From: Marinobacter sp. LA51
Lineage (GTDB): Bacteria > Pseudomonadota > Gammaproteobacteria > Pseudomonadales > Oleiphilaceae
Length of the DNA stretch: 64,000 nt
Reading direction: 5' to 3'
NCBI RefSeq assembly: GCF_030297175.1
Contig: NZ_AP028070.1
Span: 1,054,001-1,118,000 of the forward strand
Part shown: piece by piece, positions 19,255 through 27,211 of the stretch
Numbering within the stretch: position 1 is the first letter of the stretch
Layout of the letters: every line of letters starts with the position of its first letter
Program-made: the position numbers and the translations under genes
The notes under the pieces: generated by a model
The model's input: only the letters and a program-made list of their open reading frames with translations
What the model was told of the DNA's origin: nothing
Databases searched by the model: none

Positions 19255-20412
19255 TTACTCCTTGTGACTCGCTTCAAGAGGTGTCGAATGGGTAGCCGCA
19301 CGGTATCGGGCTCCCAGATGATGGGTGATCGCGCGTTGTGTGATCTGCCCACGAAGGCTGCCGCTGTCATCGACGCAGGCAACCCAGGTCATGTCATGGG
19401 CAAACATCAGGGAAGCGACCTTCCTCAGGTCATCGTCCAGGCCGACCACCGTGGACAGGCTTTCGAAGTGATCCCGGCAGTAGCCTTTGGTGGTCTGGGC
19501 GACGGAGCGACGAACCTGCCCCACCGGCTGGCCTTCGGCATTCACCATGACAATGCAGTTCTGATAACCGTAATCGTCGATCTTCTGCTGGGCTGTCTGC
19601 AGGGTGTCATCCGGGCGAACAACGCCTATGTTGTCACTCGCCAGCTCTTTGACTTTCACCAGGTTGAGACGTTTCAGGGCGCGATCTTCACCCAGGAACG
19701 ATTCGACGAACGAGTTTTTCGGCGCCGCGAGCAGCTCATCCGGCGCAGAGTGCTGAACCAGCTTGCCCTCGCGGAAGATTGCGATGCGGTCGGCCATCTT
19801 GATGGCTTCATCAATGTCATGGCTGACGAAGAGAATGGTCTTCTTCAGTTCGGCCTGCATCTTCAGGAATTCCTCCTGGATGCTGGCGCGGTTGATCGGG
19901 TCGATCGCGCCGAAAGGCTCGTCCATCAGCATCACGGGGGGATCGGCCGCCAGGGCACGGGCGACACCAATGCGCTGCTGTTGACCTCCGGAAAGTTCGC
20001 TTGGATAACGCTTCAGGAAGGCGTCTGCGTCGAGGGAGACCATGTCCATCATTTCGCGGGCGCGCTTTTTGAACGCGGCTTTGTCCCATCCCAGCAGCTT
20101 GGGCACGACGGTGATGTTTTCCTCGATCGTCATGTTAGGAAACAGGCCAATCTGCTGGATGACGTAGCCAATATTCCGCCGCAGGTCCTGAGTGTTGAGC
20201 TGGGTGGTGTCTTCGCCATTGATGATCACCTTGCCGGATGTCGGCTGAACAATGCGGTTGATCATCTTCAGGGTTGTGGTCTTGCCGCAACCGGACGGAC
20301 CCAGAAGCACGCAGATTTCGCCTTCGGGTACCGACATGCTGATGTTGTCGGCGGCGGTAACCGCCCCTTTGGGCGTATCGAAGATTTTCGTAAGCTTATC
20401 CAGTTCGATCAT
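19255..20412 (-). CDS. Osmoprotectant ABC transporter ATPase with CBS pair (OpuCA/ProV type)
   Basis: 385 residues. The ABC domain has Walker A GPSGCGKTT, signature LSGGQQQR and Walker B VMLMDEPFGAID. The last 130 residues form two CBS domains, which in OpuA/OpuC sense ionic strength or cyclic-di-AMP. It powers uptake through the two permeases of this operon. Confidence 0.93.
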   Translation of the reverse strand: MIELDKLTKIFDTPKGAVTAADNISMSVPEGEICVLLGPSGCGKTTTLKMINRIVQPTSGKVIINGEDTTQLNTQDLRRNIGYVIQQIGLFPNMTIEENITVVPKLLGWDKAAFKKRAREMMDMVSLDADAFLKRYPSELSGGQQQRIGVARALAADPPVMLMDEPFGAIDPINRASIQEEFLKMQAELKKTILFVSHDIDEAIKMADRIAIFREGKLVQHSAPDELLAAPKNSFVESFLGEDRALKRLNLVKVKELASDNIGVVRPDDTLQTAQQKIDDYGYQNCIVMVNAEGQPVGQVRRSVAQTTKGYCRDHFESLSTVVGLDDDLRKVASLMFAHDMTWVACVDDSGSLRGQITQRAITHHLGARYRAATHSTPLEASHKE

Positions 20413-20452
20413 GAATCAGCCCTTGCAGTCATTGAATAGGTTAAATGAAGAA

Positions 20453-21142
20453 TCACGGGGTGTTGGCCGCGTCCAGATCCATGCCTTTGGGTGTCAGTCG
20501 CCGCTGAGCGATCAGCAGCCCGTAGTCGACGATGATGGCAAGCAGGCTCACGGCAATGGCGCCGATAATGAGCTGGCGAGGGTCAGACTGGGAAATGCCA
20601 CGGCTGATGAAGGTGCCCAGTCCGCCCGCTCCGATGTAGGCGGCAATAGCCATTACCCCAATGTTCAGCACCACGGCGGTGCGGACGCCGGCCATGATGA
20701 CAGGCACCGCGAGAGGTATTTCGACCAGCCGGAGCCGCTGGTTTCCGCTCATGCCAATGCCCCTCGCGGCTTCTCGCAATGCCGGATCAACATTGTTAAT
20801 GGCCGTGTAGGTGTTGCGGATGATGGGCAGTTGGGAATACAGCAGCACGGCGATCACGGCCGGAAAGTAGCCGATGCCCTGGCCAATTAACGACAGTACC
20901 GGAATCATCAGGCCGAACAGTGCGATCGACGGGATGGTGACAATAATGGACGCAACATACAGGACGATCCGGGCCATCCGTTCGTTCTTGGTGATCGCGA
21001 TCCCGATAGGTACGCCGGTGAGCGTCGCGAGACCGACAGCGACCCCTACCAGTGCTATGTGCTCCAGGGTGCGAGTGGTCAGTATGTCCAGATTGTCCAG
21101 GGCGTATTGGGCTAACTCCACGACACGGGGCTCCTCAATCAA
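20453..21142 (-). CDS. Osmoprotectant ABC transporter permease (OpuCD/YehW type)
   Basis: 229 residues, six predicted membrane spans, with the EAA-like loop ALREAARGIGMSGNQRL. It is the first gene of the transporter operon, preceded by a 235-base AT-rich promoter region and, beyond that, the LysR gene on the same strand. Confidence 0.9.
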   Translation of the reverse strand: MIEEPRVVELAQYALDNLDILTTRTLEHIALVGVAVGLATLTGVPIGIAITKNERMARIVLYVASIIVTIPSIALFGLMIPVLSLIGQGIGYFPAVIAVLLYSQLPIIRNTYTAINNVDPALREAARGIGMSGNQRLRLVEIPLAVPVIMAGVRTAVVLNIGVMAIAAYIGAGGLGTFISRGISQSDPRQLIIGAIAVSLLAIIVDYGLLIAQRRLTPKGMDLDAANTP

Positions 21143-21377
21143 GCTCTAGTCAGAAACGAAAGGCCATCGGCTGATGGGCGAAAAAAGCGGTGAGTGCAAA
21201 CTCAGGCGTAGGAACTTAGCAAATTTCGAGCAGGATTTAGTGGGTTTAACTATTAATAAATGAAATAGTTCTGATGAGGGTTTCTGGTTTGTTTTATCGC
21301 AAGTTCATTTAAAACAATGTGTTGCGATTATATTTCGGGTGCCAATAAATTCGGTCTGAATTTCTTATTGGCTTTCG
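21143..21377 (-). promoter_or_regulatory. AT-rich promoter region of the osmoprotectant operon with two dyads
   Basis: Two inverted repeats stand out: AACTATT/AATAGTT around 21248-21270, and ATCGCAA at 21296-21302 with TTGCGAT at 21322-21328. They could be operators for the transporter operon. Confidence 0.4.
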
Positions 21378-22286
21378 TTATGGTGATGGTGAAGCTTCCT
21401 CCTCGTACTTTTCCGCCAAATCCTCCAGTGACGCGAAGGATTCTGCGCCGGTAACCACGTCTTCCAGGTCGGCGCAAAATGCCTCGTAGGCTTCACTGGA
21501 GTAACTGGGTGAGCGGTGCAACTCGATTTCAACCTGACCCAGCGGCGGCAAGCCCTCGTGCTCCTCCACTATTCGGCAGCCTTCCGGGAGGCTGCGCGGC
21601 GTCTTGATGGTGAGTGCCAGGCCGGATTGAACAGGCAGATTCAGACCCGTTGGCGAGTAGCTGGTGAAGCGGACATTCCAGCGCAAGCCCGCGAGACCCA
21701 GTGCAGCAACAGCGTGGGCCCGGTACACGCAGCCTTCGGGGTTCAGCGCTAGGGGCAGGGGATTCCAGCCGGCTATGCTCACGCCTTTGCCGGCGGCCCA
21801 CACCAGGGATTCCACGCCGATCAATTGGCCGGTCTGTGTTGGCGTGTGGCGAATGGCGAGCACCACATCCAGCAGCCCTTCCTGAAACGAATCCACCATC
21901 CGTGAGCTGACGCCACAGGTGATCTCCAGGCGCACCTGCGGATACCGAGTACAGAACCGTTTCAGCAATTGCGGTAAATACGTGGTCGCCTGTTCCTCGG
22001 AAATTCCGAGCCGGATCAGCTCGCCCTGATGGTCGGCGCCCATCTCCTGTTTTGCTTCGTCTTCCAGCTTGAGGATATGGCGCGCGTAAGGCAGCAACCG
22101 TCGCCCCGCGTTAGTCAGGGTCACCGTCCTGCGAGTGCGCTCAAGCAGGGCGTCGCCCATCTGATCTTCCAGTCGTTTGACCTGAAGACTGACCGCCGAC
22201 TGGGTGCGGTGAAGTAGCTTGGCCGCGGCACTAAAGCCCTGGGCTTCGGCCACGGTGACAAAGGTGCGAAGAAGCTGAGTATCCAT
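21378..22286 (-). CDS. LysR-family regulator divergent from the oxygenase operon
   Basis: 302 residues. The winged helix-turn-helix occupies residues 1-60 (MDTQLLRTFVTVAEAQGFSA), followed by the effector-binding domain. I use the ATG at 22286; the frame is open 11 codons further without support. An acidic, Glu-rich tail closes the protein. Only 109 bases separate it from the divergent oxygenase operon, the classical LysR arrangement, so it most likely controls that operon, and perhaps the transporter on its other side. Confidence 0.88.
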   Translation of the reverse strand: MDTQLLRTFVTVAEAQGFSAAAKLLHRTQSAVSLQVKRLEDQMGDALLERTRRTVTLTNAGRRLLPYARHILKLEDEAKQEMGADHQGELIRLGISEEQATTYLPQLLKRFCTRYPQVRLEITCGVSSRMVDSFQEGLLDVVLAIRHTPTQTGQLIGVESLVWAAGKGVSIAGWNPLPLALNPEGCVYRAHAVAALGLAGLRWNVRFTSYSPTGLNLPVQSGLALTIKTPRSLPEGCRIVEEHEGLPPLGQVEIELHRSPSYSSEAYEAFCADLEDVVTGAESFASLEDLAEKYEEEASPSP

Positions 22287-22311
22287 ATGTATGAGAATCT
22301 GAAATCGAATG

Positions 22312-22342
22312 CATGGCAACTATTTATTTAACTCATGGTAAC
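22312..22342. promoter_or_regulatory. Direct repeats CATGGYAAC, candidate LysR site
   Basis: CATGGCAAC at 22312-22320 and CATGGTAAC at 22334-22342 are 22 bases apart, about two helical turns, inside the short divergent region between the LysR gene and the oxygenase gene. Confidence 0.38.
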
Positions 22343-22395
22343 AAGCTCTCTAGGATATGGCCATTCGCTCAACGCCACCAACAGGAGAGGTGACC

Positions 22396-23277
22396 ATGCA
22401 TACCCAGGATGCCGAAGCTATCCGCGAGGCGCTCGGAGGAGTCGTTAATCTGGAGCGCTATCCGATCGATCAGATCGATTCGACCACGGGGGAAGCCCTG
22501 ATTGAACGGTGCCGTGCACAGCTTGATGACGACGGCTGTGTCGTTCTCGATGGTTTTATCCGGGACGAAGCGCTGGCGCGTCTGGAGCCGGAAACCGAGC
22601 GTCTGTCGCCGGAAGCGCACTACAACCAGACCGAAACCAACCCCTACAACAATGCTGGCGATGACAGTCTGCCCGACAGCCATCCCATGAACCGGTTTGA
22701 TGACCGTACCAACGGTTTTGTCGCCGGTGACCGCATCGGTCAGGACACCATCATCCGGCAGGTCTATCAGAACCCGGCGTTCCAATCGTTCATTGCCCGC
22801 GTGGTGGGGATGGAGTCAATCCACCCTTACGCCGACCCGCTCGCCGATCTGGTGGTCAACGTCCTGCGCGATGGTTGTCAGCATCCATGGCATTACGACA
22901 CCAACGAATTCATCGTCACCCTGATGACTCGCAAGTCCGAGGGCGGCGGCCAGTTCCAGTACGTGCCGGGCATTCGCAGCGAAGCCGGTGAGAACTTTGA
23001 AGGGGTTCAGGAAGTACTGGACGGCAACCACGAGTCGGTGAAATCCCTGGAGTTGACACCGGGCGACCTGCAGATCTTTTTCGGTCGCTACTCCCTGCAC
23101 CGGGTCAAGCCGGTTGAAGGACCGCGCGAACGTCACACCGTGATCTTCGCTTACGCCAAGGAGCCGGGTTTTATCGGTCGCCCCGAGCGGGCCCAGCGGA
23201 TCTTTGGCCGTATGGCGCCGATCCACGAAGAGATTCTCAAGCACGGGCTTGAGCGCAACGACAACCTGGCCGACTAA
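22396..23277 (+). CDS. Fe(II)/2-oxoglutarate-dependent oxygenase (ArpA / HalD-BesD-like)
   Basis: 293 residues with a double-stranded beta-helix core. The iron facial triad can be read as H166 and D168 in HYDTNEF, with the distal His H235 in SLHRVKP and a probable 2-oxoglutarate Arg at R246. It resembles the family that also holds the free-amino-acid halogenases HalD/BesD, but those have Gly in place of the Asp; here Asp is retained, so hydroxylation or oxidative C-N or C-S cleavage is expected rather than chlorination. The start is the ATG at 22396 with AGGAGAGG upstream. It heads a three-gene operon. Confidence 0.8.
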   Translation: MHTQDAEAIREALGGVVNLERYPIDQIDSTTGEALIERCRAQLDDDGCVVLDGFIRDEALARLEPETERLSPEAHYNQTETNPYNNAGDDSLPDSHPMNRFDDRTNGFVAGDRIGQDTIIRQVYQNPAFQSFIARVVGMESIHPYADPLADLVVNVLRDGCQHPWHYDTNEFIVTLMTRKSEGGGQFQYVPGIRSEAGENFEGVQEVLDGNHESVKSLELTPGDLQIFFGRYSLHRVKPVEGPRERHTVIFAYAKEPGFIGRPERAQRIFGRMAPIHEEILKHGLERNDNLAD

Positions 23278-23300
23278 GCCATCCTGATAGGAGGAATTTT

Positions 23301-24584
23301 ATGAGCCTGGTAGAAACCCAGCCGCTTACCGACAATGAGCCGAACACCATACCGGTGGTTCCCTCGGCACCGATGGCTAACGGCGACAGCATTCCGACGG
23401 CATTCGATCCCAAGCAGCTCCGGGCTGGCCGTCTGGAACGCCTGCGCAACATGATGCGCGAACAGGGCTATGCCGCGGTCGTGCTGTTCGACCCGTACAA
23501 CCAGCGTTATGCCACTGGCTCGCGCAACATGTTCGGGTACTTCCTGCGCAACTCTTCCCGCTACATCTATGTGCCTCTTGAAGGCCCTGTGATTCTGTTT
23601 GAATACCCGGGCAGTGCCCACGTTTCCACCTGGCTTGAGACCATCGACGAGTCACGCACCTCGCAGGTGGTGTGGTCCGCGGTGAACCAGCGTGATGGCA
23701 TGTCCAGCGATCCGTTCGGTGTGGAAATTGCCGAACTGGTGGCGGAGCACGGTCGCGGTAACAAGAAAGTCGGTCTGGACCGGTGTGCATTGAACCTTGC
23801 CCGCTCTCTGGAAGCCCAAGACCTGGAAGTATTCGACTGCATGCAGGACATCCTGCATTGCCGCCGGATCAAGACCCCCGAAGAAATCGCCTGTCTGGCG
23901 CAGTCGATGGCGGGTAGTGAAGCGGCAGTCGCACGTGTTGAGCAGGCTATCCGCCCAGGGATCACCGAGAACGAATTGTTCGCCGAGCTTTATGGTGAGG
24001 TGATCCGTCAGGGCGGTGAGTTTATTGAAACCCGCCTGCTGTCGTCTGGCCCCCGCACCAACCCCTGGTTCAACGAAGCCAGTGACCGGGTGCTGCGCCC
24101 GGGCGAACTGGTGGCGCTGGATACCGACACCATCGGCGTGCACGGCTACTACTCGGACTTCTCCCGTACCTTCCACGTAGGGCCGGGCAAGCCGACGCCA
24201 TACCAGCAAAGCCTTTACCAGATGGCGTATGAGCAGGTTCATCACAACATGAGTCTGTTGGGGCCGGGCATCGAGTACCGGGAAATTGCCGAGAAGGCCT
24301 GGAAAATCCCCGAGCGTTTCCTGAACCGTCGTTACCCCTCGATCATCCACGGGGTTGGCATGCACGGTGAAACGCCGCTGGTCGCCCATCACATGGACTT
24401 CGATCGCTTTTCCAAAGACGGCGTACTGGAGCCGGGAATGGTGGTATCGGTCGAGAGCTACATCGGGGAAGAGGGCGCCGCTGACGGCGTCAAGCTCGAG
24501 GAAGAAGTGGTGATCACCGAGACCGGGGTCGAGAAGCTCTCCCGCTATCCATTCGATGCAGGCCTGCTTGGCCAGTCCAGCTAA
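23301..24584 (+). CDS. DddP-like M24 metallopeptidase-family protein, catalytic Asp missing
   Basis: 427 residues of the creatinase/aminopeptidase P fold, close to the DMSP lyase DddP. The ligands of the binuclear metal site can be placed with constant spacing relative to DddP (from memory D295, D297, D307, H371, E406, E421): D274, D276, D286, H350, E385, E400. The active-site Tyr366 has a counterpart Y345. The base Asp377 corresponds to G356, with E357 next to it. So the fold and metal site are kept but the lyase base is not; DMSP lyase activity is doubtful. A strong AGGAGGA ribosome-binding site precedes the ATG. It follows the oxygenase by 23 bases and precedes the semialdehyde dehydrogenase by 24. 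Confidence 0.82.
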   Translation: MSLVETQPLTDNEPNTIPVVPSAPMANGDSIPTAFDPKQLRAGRLERLRNMMREQGYAAVVLFDPYNQRYATGSRNMFGYFLRNSSRYIYVPLEGPVILFEYPGSAHVSTWLETIDESRTSQVVWSAVNQRDGMSSDPFGVEIAELVAEHGRGNKKVGLDRCALNLARSLEAQDLEVFDCMQDILHCRRIKTPEEIACLAQSMAGSEAAVARVEQAIRPGITENELFAELYGEVIRQGGEFIETRLLSSGPRTNPWFNEASDRVLRPGELVALDTDTIGVHGYYSDFSRTFHVGPGKPTPYQQSLYQMAYEQVHHNMSLLGPGIEYREIAEKAWKIPERFLNRRYPSIIHGVGMHGETPLVAHHMDFDRFSKDGVLEPGMVVSVESYIGEEGAADGVKLEEEVVITETGVEKLSRYPFDAGLLGQSS

Positions 24585-24608
24585 AGATCAACTAAGGATC
24601 AAGACATT

Positions 24609-26102
24609 ATGACACTGGTTGAACACCGTATCGCCGGCGAGAAAGTCGCCGGCCCGCGCACAATTGACGTTGAAAACCCCGCCACCGCCGAGGCTGTCCG
24701 ACAGGTCGGCCTGGCGGACCGTGCCCAGGTGCAGCGCACTATCGCGGCGGCGCAGGACGCGCTGCCAGCCTGGCGCGATACCCCGGCGGCCAAGCGTGCC
24801 CAGGTGATGTTCCGTTTTAAGATGTTGCTGGAACGCGACGCCGATGCGATCGTCGCGCTGCTCAGTGAGGAGCACGGCAAGACCCTTGAGGACGCCATGG
24901 GCGAGCTCAAGCGTGGTATCGAAAATGTGGAATACGCCTGTGGTGTGCCTGAGCTGTTGAAAGGGGAATACTCCCACAACGCCGGTCCCGGCATCGATAC
25001 CTTTTCAAACCACCAGCCGTTGGGCGTGGTTGCGGGTATTACCCCGTTTAACTTCCCAGCCATGGTTCCTTTGTGGATGTTTCCGATGGCGATTGCCTGC
25101 GGTAACGCGTTCATTCTGAAGCCTTCAGAGCAGACCCCTTCGGCGGCTGTAAAAATGGCGGACTTGCTGGAAGAGGCCGGCTTGCCAAAAGGCGTATTTA
25201 ACGTACTGCACGGTGACCCGGAAGCGGTTGAGGCATTGATCGAGGATCCGGCCGTTCGCGCTCTCAGCTTCGTCGGCTCTACCCCCGTGGCGCGCAAGAT
25301 CTACGAGGGCGGCGCCAATCACGGCAAGCGGGTACAGGCGCTTGGTGGCGCCAAGAACCACGCGGTTGTGATGCCCGACGCCGACCTGGAAAATGCCGCC
25401 AACACCCTGATAGGCGCGGCCTTTGGCAGTGCCGGTGAGCGCTGCATGGCAATCTCTGTGGCCGTCTGTGTTGGCGACGATACCGCGGATACCCTGGTGC
25501 AAAAGGTGGCCGAGAAGGCATCAAACCTGCGCGTTGGGCCGGGTACAGAACTCGGGCACGATATGGGTGCCCTGGTGAACGCCAGTCACCGGGACAAAGT
25601 GGCCGGGTACATTGATCTGGGTGAGCAGGCCGGCGCTGAGCTGTTGCTGGACGGGCGAAAGCATCCGCTGGTGCAAGAGTCTGCCGGCTATTACGTTGGG
25701 CCTACGCTGTTTGACCGGGTAACCGAAGACATGTCGATCTACCGCGATGAGATCTTCGGTCCGGTGCTGTGTGTGGTTCGGGTTAAAAACCTGGACGAGG
25801 CCATCGCCCTGATTAACCGCCACCAATATGGCAACGGCACCTGCGTGTTTACCTCCGGTGGTGAAGCCGCGCGTCGGTTTACCGACCGTATCGAAGTCGG
25901 CATGGTTGGCGTCAACGTACCCTTGCCGGTTCCGGTCGCGTTCCACAGCTTCGGCGGCTGGAAGGACTCGCTGTTCGGGGATCTGCACGCCTATGGTCCG
26001 GACGCGGTGCGTTTTTACACCCGCCGTAAGGCGATTTCCTATCGCTGGCCGGAATCTGGCAGCCAAGAGGGCTCACAGATGGCCTTCCCGTCAGGAAGCT
26101 AA
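24609..26102 (+). CDS. mmsA: CoA-acylating (methyl)malonate-semialdehyde dehydrogenase
   Basis: 497 residues, aldehyde dehydrogenase superfamily. The nucleophile is C279 in GERCMA; NHQPLGVVAGITPFNFPAM and GSTPVARKIYEGG are characteristic of the MmsA group, which converts malonate or methylmalonate semialdehyde to acetyl-CoA or propionyl-CoA. DddC of DMSP catabolism belongs to the same group. Being last in the operon, it probably finishes the pathway by turning a three-carbon semialdehyde into an acyl-CoA (inference). Confidence 0.9.
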   Translation: MTLVEHRIAGEKVAGPRTIDVENPATAEAVRQVGLADRAQVQRTIAAAQDALPAWRDTPAAKRAQVMFRFKMLLERDADAIVALLSEEHGKTLEDAMGELKRGIENVEYACGVPELLKGEYSHNAGPGIDTFSNHQPLGVVAGITPFNFPAMVPLWMFPMAIACGNAFILKPSEQTPSAAVKMADLLEEAGLPKGVFNVLHGDPEAVEALIEDPAVRALSFVGSTPVARKIYEGGANHGKRVQALGGAKNHAVVMPDADLENAANTLIGAAFGSAGERCMAISVAVCVGDDTADTLVQKVAEKASNLRVGPGTELGHDMGALVNASHRDKVAGYIDLGEQAGAELLLDGRKHPLVQESAGYYVGPTLFDRVTEDMSIYRDEIFGPVLCVVRVKNLDEAIALINRHQYGNGTCVFTSGGEAARRFTDRIEVGMVGVNVPLPVPVAFHSFGGWKDSLFGDLHAYGPDAVRFYTRRKAISYRWPESGSQEGSQMAFPSGS

Positions 26103-26124
26103 GCAGACGCTTCGCTTCACAGCG

Positions 26125-26158
26125 CCCGGTCACTGGTGCAAGCGCGCCCGTGACCGGG
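26125..26158. terminator. Hairpin between convergent genes
   Basis: A perfect 9-base stem CCCGGTCAC/GTGACCGGG with a 16-base loop lies between mmsA and the convergent LysR gene. It has no U-tract. Confidence 0.4.
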
Positions 26159-26172
26159 GTTGCTCCGGCAGC

Positions 26173-27066
26173 TCAGGCGATTTCTCGCAGCTGCTCCCGG
26201 AACCAGATCAGGGCCGGTTCCTTTTCATAGGCCCGGTGCCAGTAAAGGTGCACATCAATAGACGGCAACTCCGCCGGCGGATCCATCAGGGTCAGGCTGG
26301 CCCGCTCGGCGATAATCCGGGCGTAGGTTTCGGGCATGGTCAAAAGCAGGTCGGTTTCCTCAACCACCCGGCAGGCCGCGAAATAATGTTGGCAGCGCAA
26401 TCGGATATCCCGCTGCACCCCCAGGCGTGAAAGCTCGAAATCCTCAATGCCGGGTCCTTCCGTTCTCGACGACACCAGCACGTGCTTCGCCTTCAGATAT
26501 TCCTCCATCGTCAACTTGCCCTTAGTTAAAGGGTGGTCGCTACGGGCAATCAGCACCAATCGATCCCGCCGCAACAGCTGGTGCGAGGTCTGGTTGCTGA
26601 CCGGCAAAAGCACATCCACCGCAAAATCCAGCTTCCCGGCTGCCAGTTGGGTTTCCATTTCCCGCCGCGGAATCCGCTGACTGACAATCTCCAGCTCGGG
26701 GTAGGGCTCCAGTCGTTTCATTAACTGCGGCAGAAAGGTGGATTCGAGAATATCCCGCAGCCCCAGCGAGTAAGTTTTGCGCTGGCTGGCGGGATCAAAG
26801 GCGTGAAACTGGTTTACCGCACCCTGTATCTGGTTTAGGCCGGGCCGCATGGATTCGAGGAATCGGCGGGCCAGTGGGGTGGGCACCATCTGGTTTCCCT
26901 GCCGAGTGAACAGGGGGTCATCAAAGTGGTCTCGAAGCCGTGACAGGGAGTGGCTGACCGCCGGCTGGGTCAGGTGCAGGGCCCGGGCTGCGCGGGTGAG
27001 GCTTCCTTCGCGATAGATGGTGTCGAAGACGTGCAGCAGGTTCAGGTCGAGGCGATTCAGTGCCAT
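26173..27066 (-). CDS. LysR-family regulator divergent from acyl-CoA dehydrogenase operon
   Basis: 297 residues with an N-terminal helix-turn-helix (LNLLHVFDTIYREGSLTRAA, LHLTQPAVSHSLSRLR) and a NodD/LeuO-like effector domain. It is divergent from the acyl-CoA dehydrogenase gene across 145 bases and is therefore the likely regulator of that operon. Confidence 0.88.
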   Translation of the reverse strand: MALNRLDLNLLHVFDTIYREGSLTRAARALHLTQPAVSHSLSRLRDHFDDPLFTRQGNQMVPTPLARRFLESMRPGLNQIQGAVNQFHAFDPASQRKTYSLGLRDILESTFLPQLMKRLEPYPELEIVSQRIPRREMETQLAAGKLDFAVDVLLPVSNQTSHQLLRRDRLVLIARSDHPLTKGKLTMEEYLKAKHVLVSSRTEGPGIEDFELSRLGVQRDIRLRCQHYFAACRVVEETDLLLTMPETYARIIAERASLTLMDPPAELPSIDVHLYWHRAYEKEPALIWFREQLREIA

Positions 27067-27211
27067 GTCGAGATCCGTGTCTGTGAATAAGTACGGGTAA
27101 TGATAAAGGATAAGAATAATTCAGTCGCGTAATAGTTTGAGCGGTCCTAGACTGGCTTCATCGTGTTCATTTCAATGCACCAGCCGTCAGGATTTCAGCG
27201 AGGATAGGGCG

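Noticed and set aside
18796-20439. 547-residue open frame on the plus strand across the osmoprotectant ATPase and permease genes
   Set aside because: High-GC antisense shadow; all four transporter genes on the minus strand have full family motifs.
22396-23277. Calling this gene a halogenase
   Set aside because: The iron-binding Asp is present in HYD; HalD/BesD halogenases have Gly there.
23301-24584. Calling this gene dddP (DMSP lyase)
   Set aside because: The catalytic Asp position is Gly in my residue alignment, so only DddP-like is justified.
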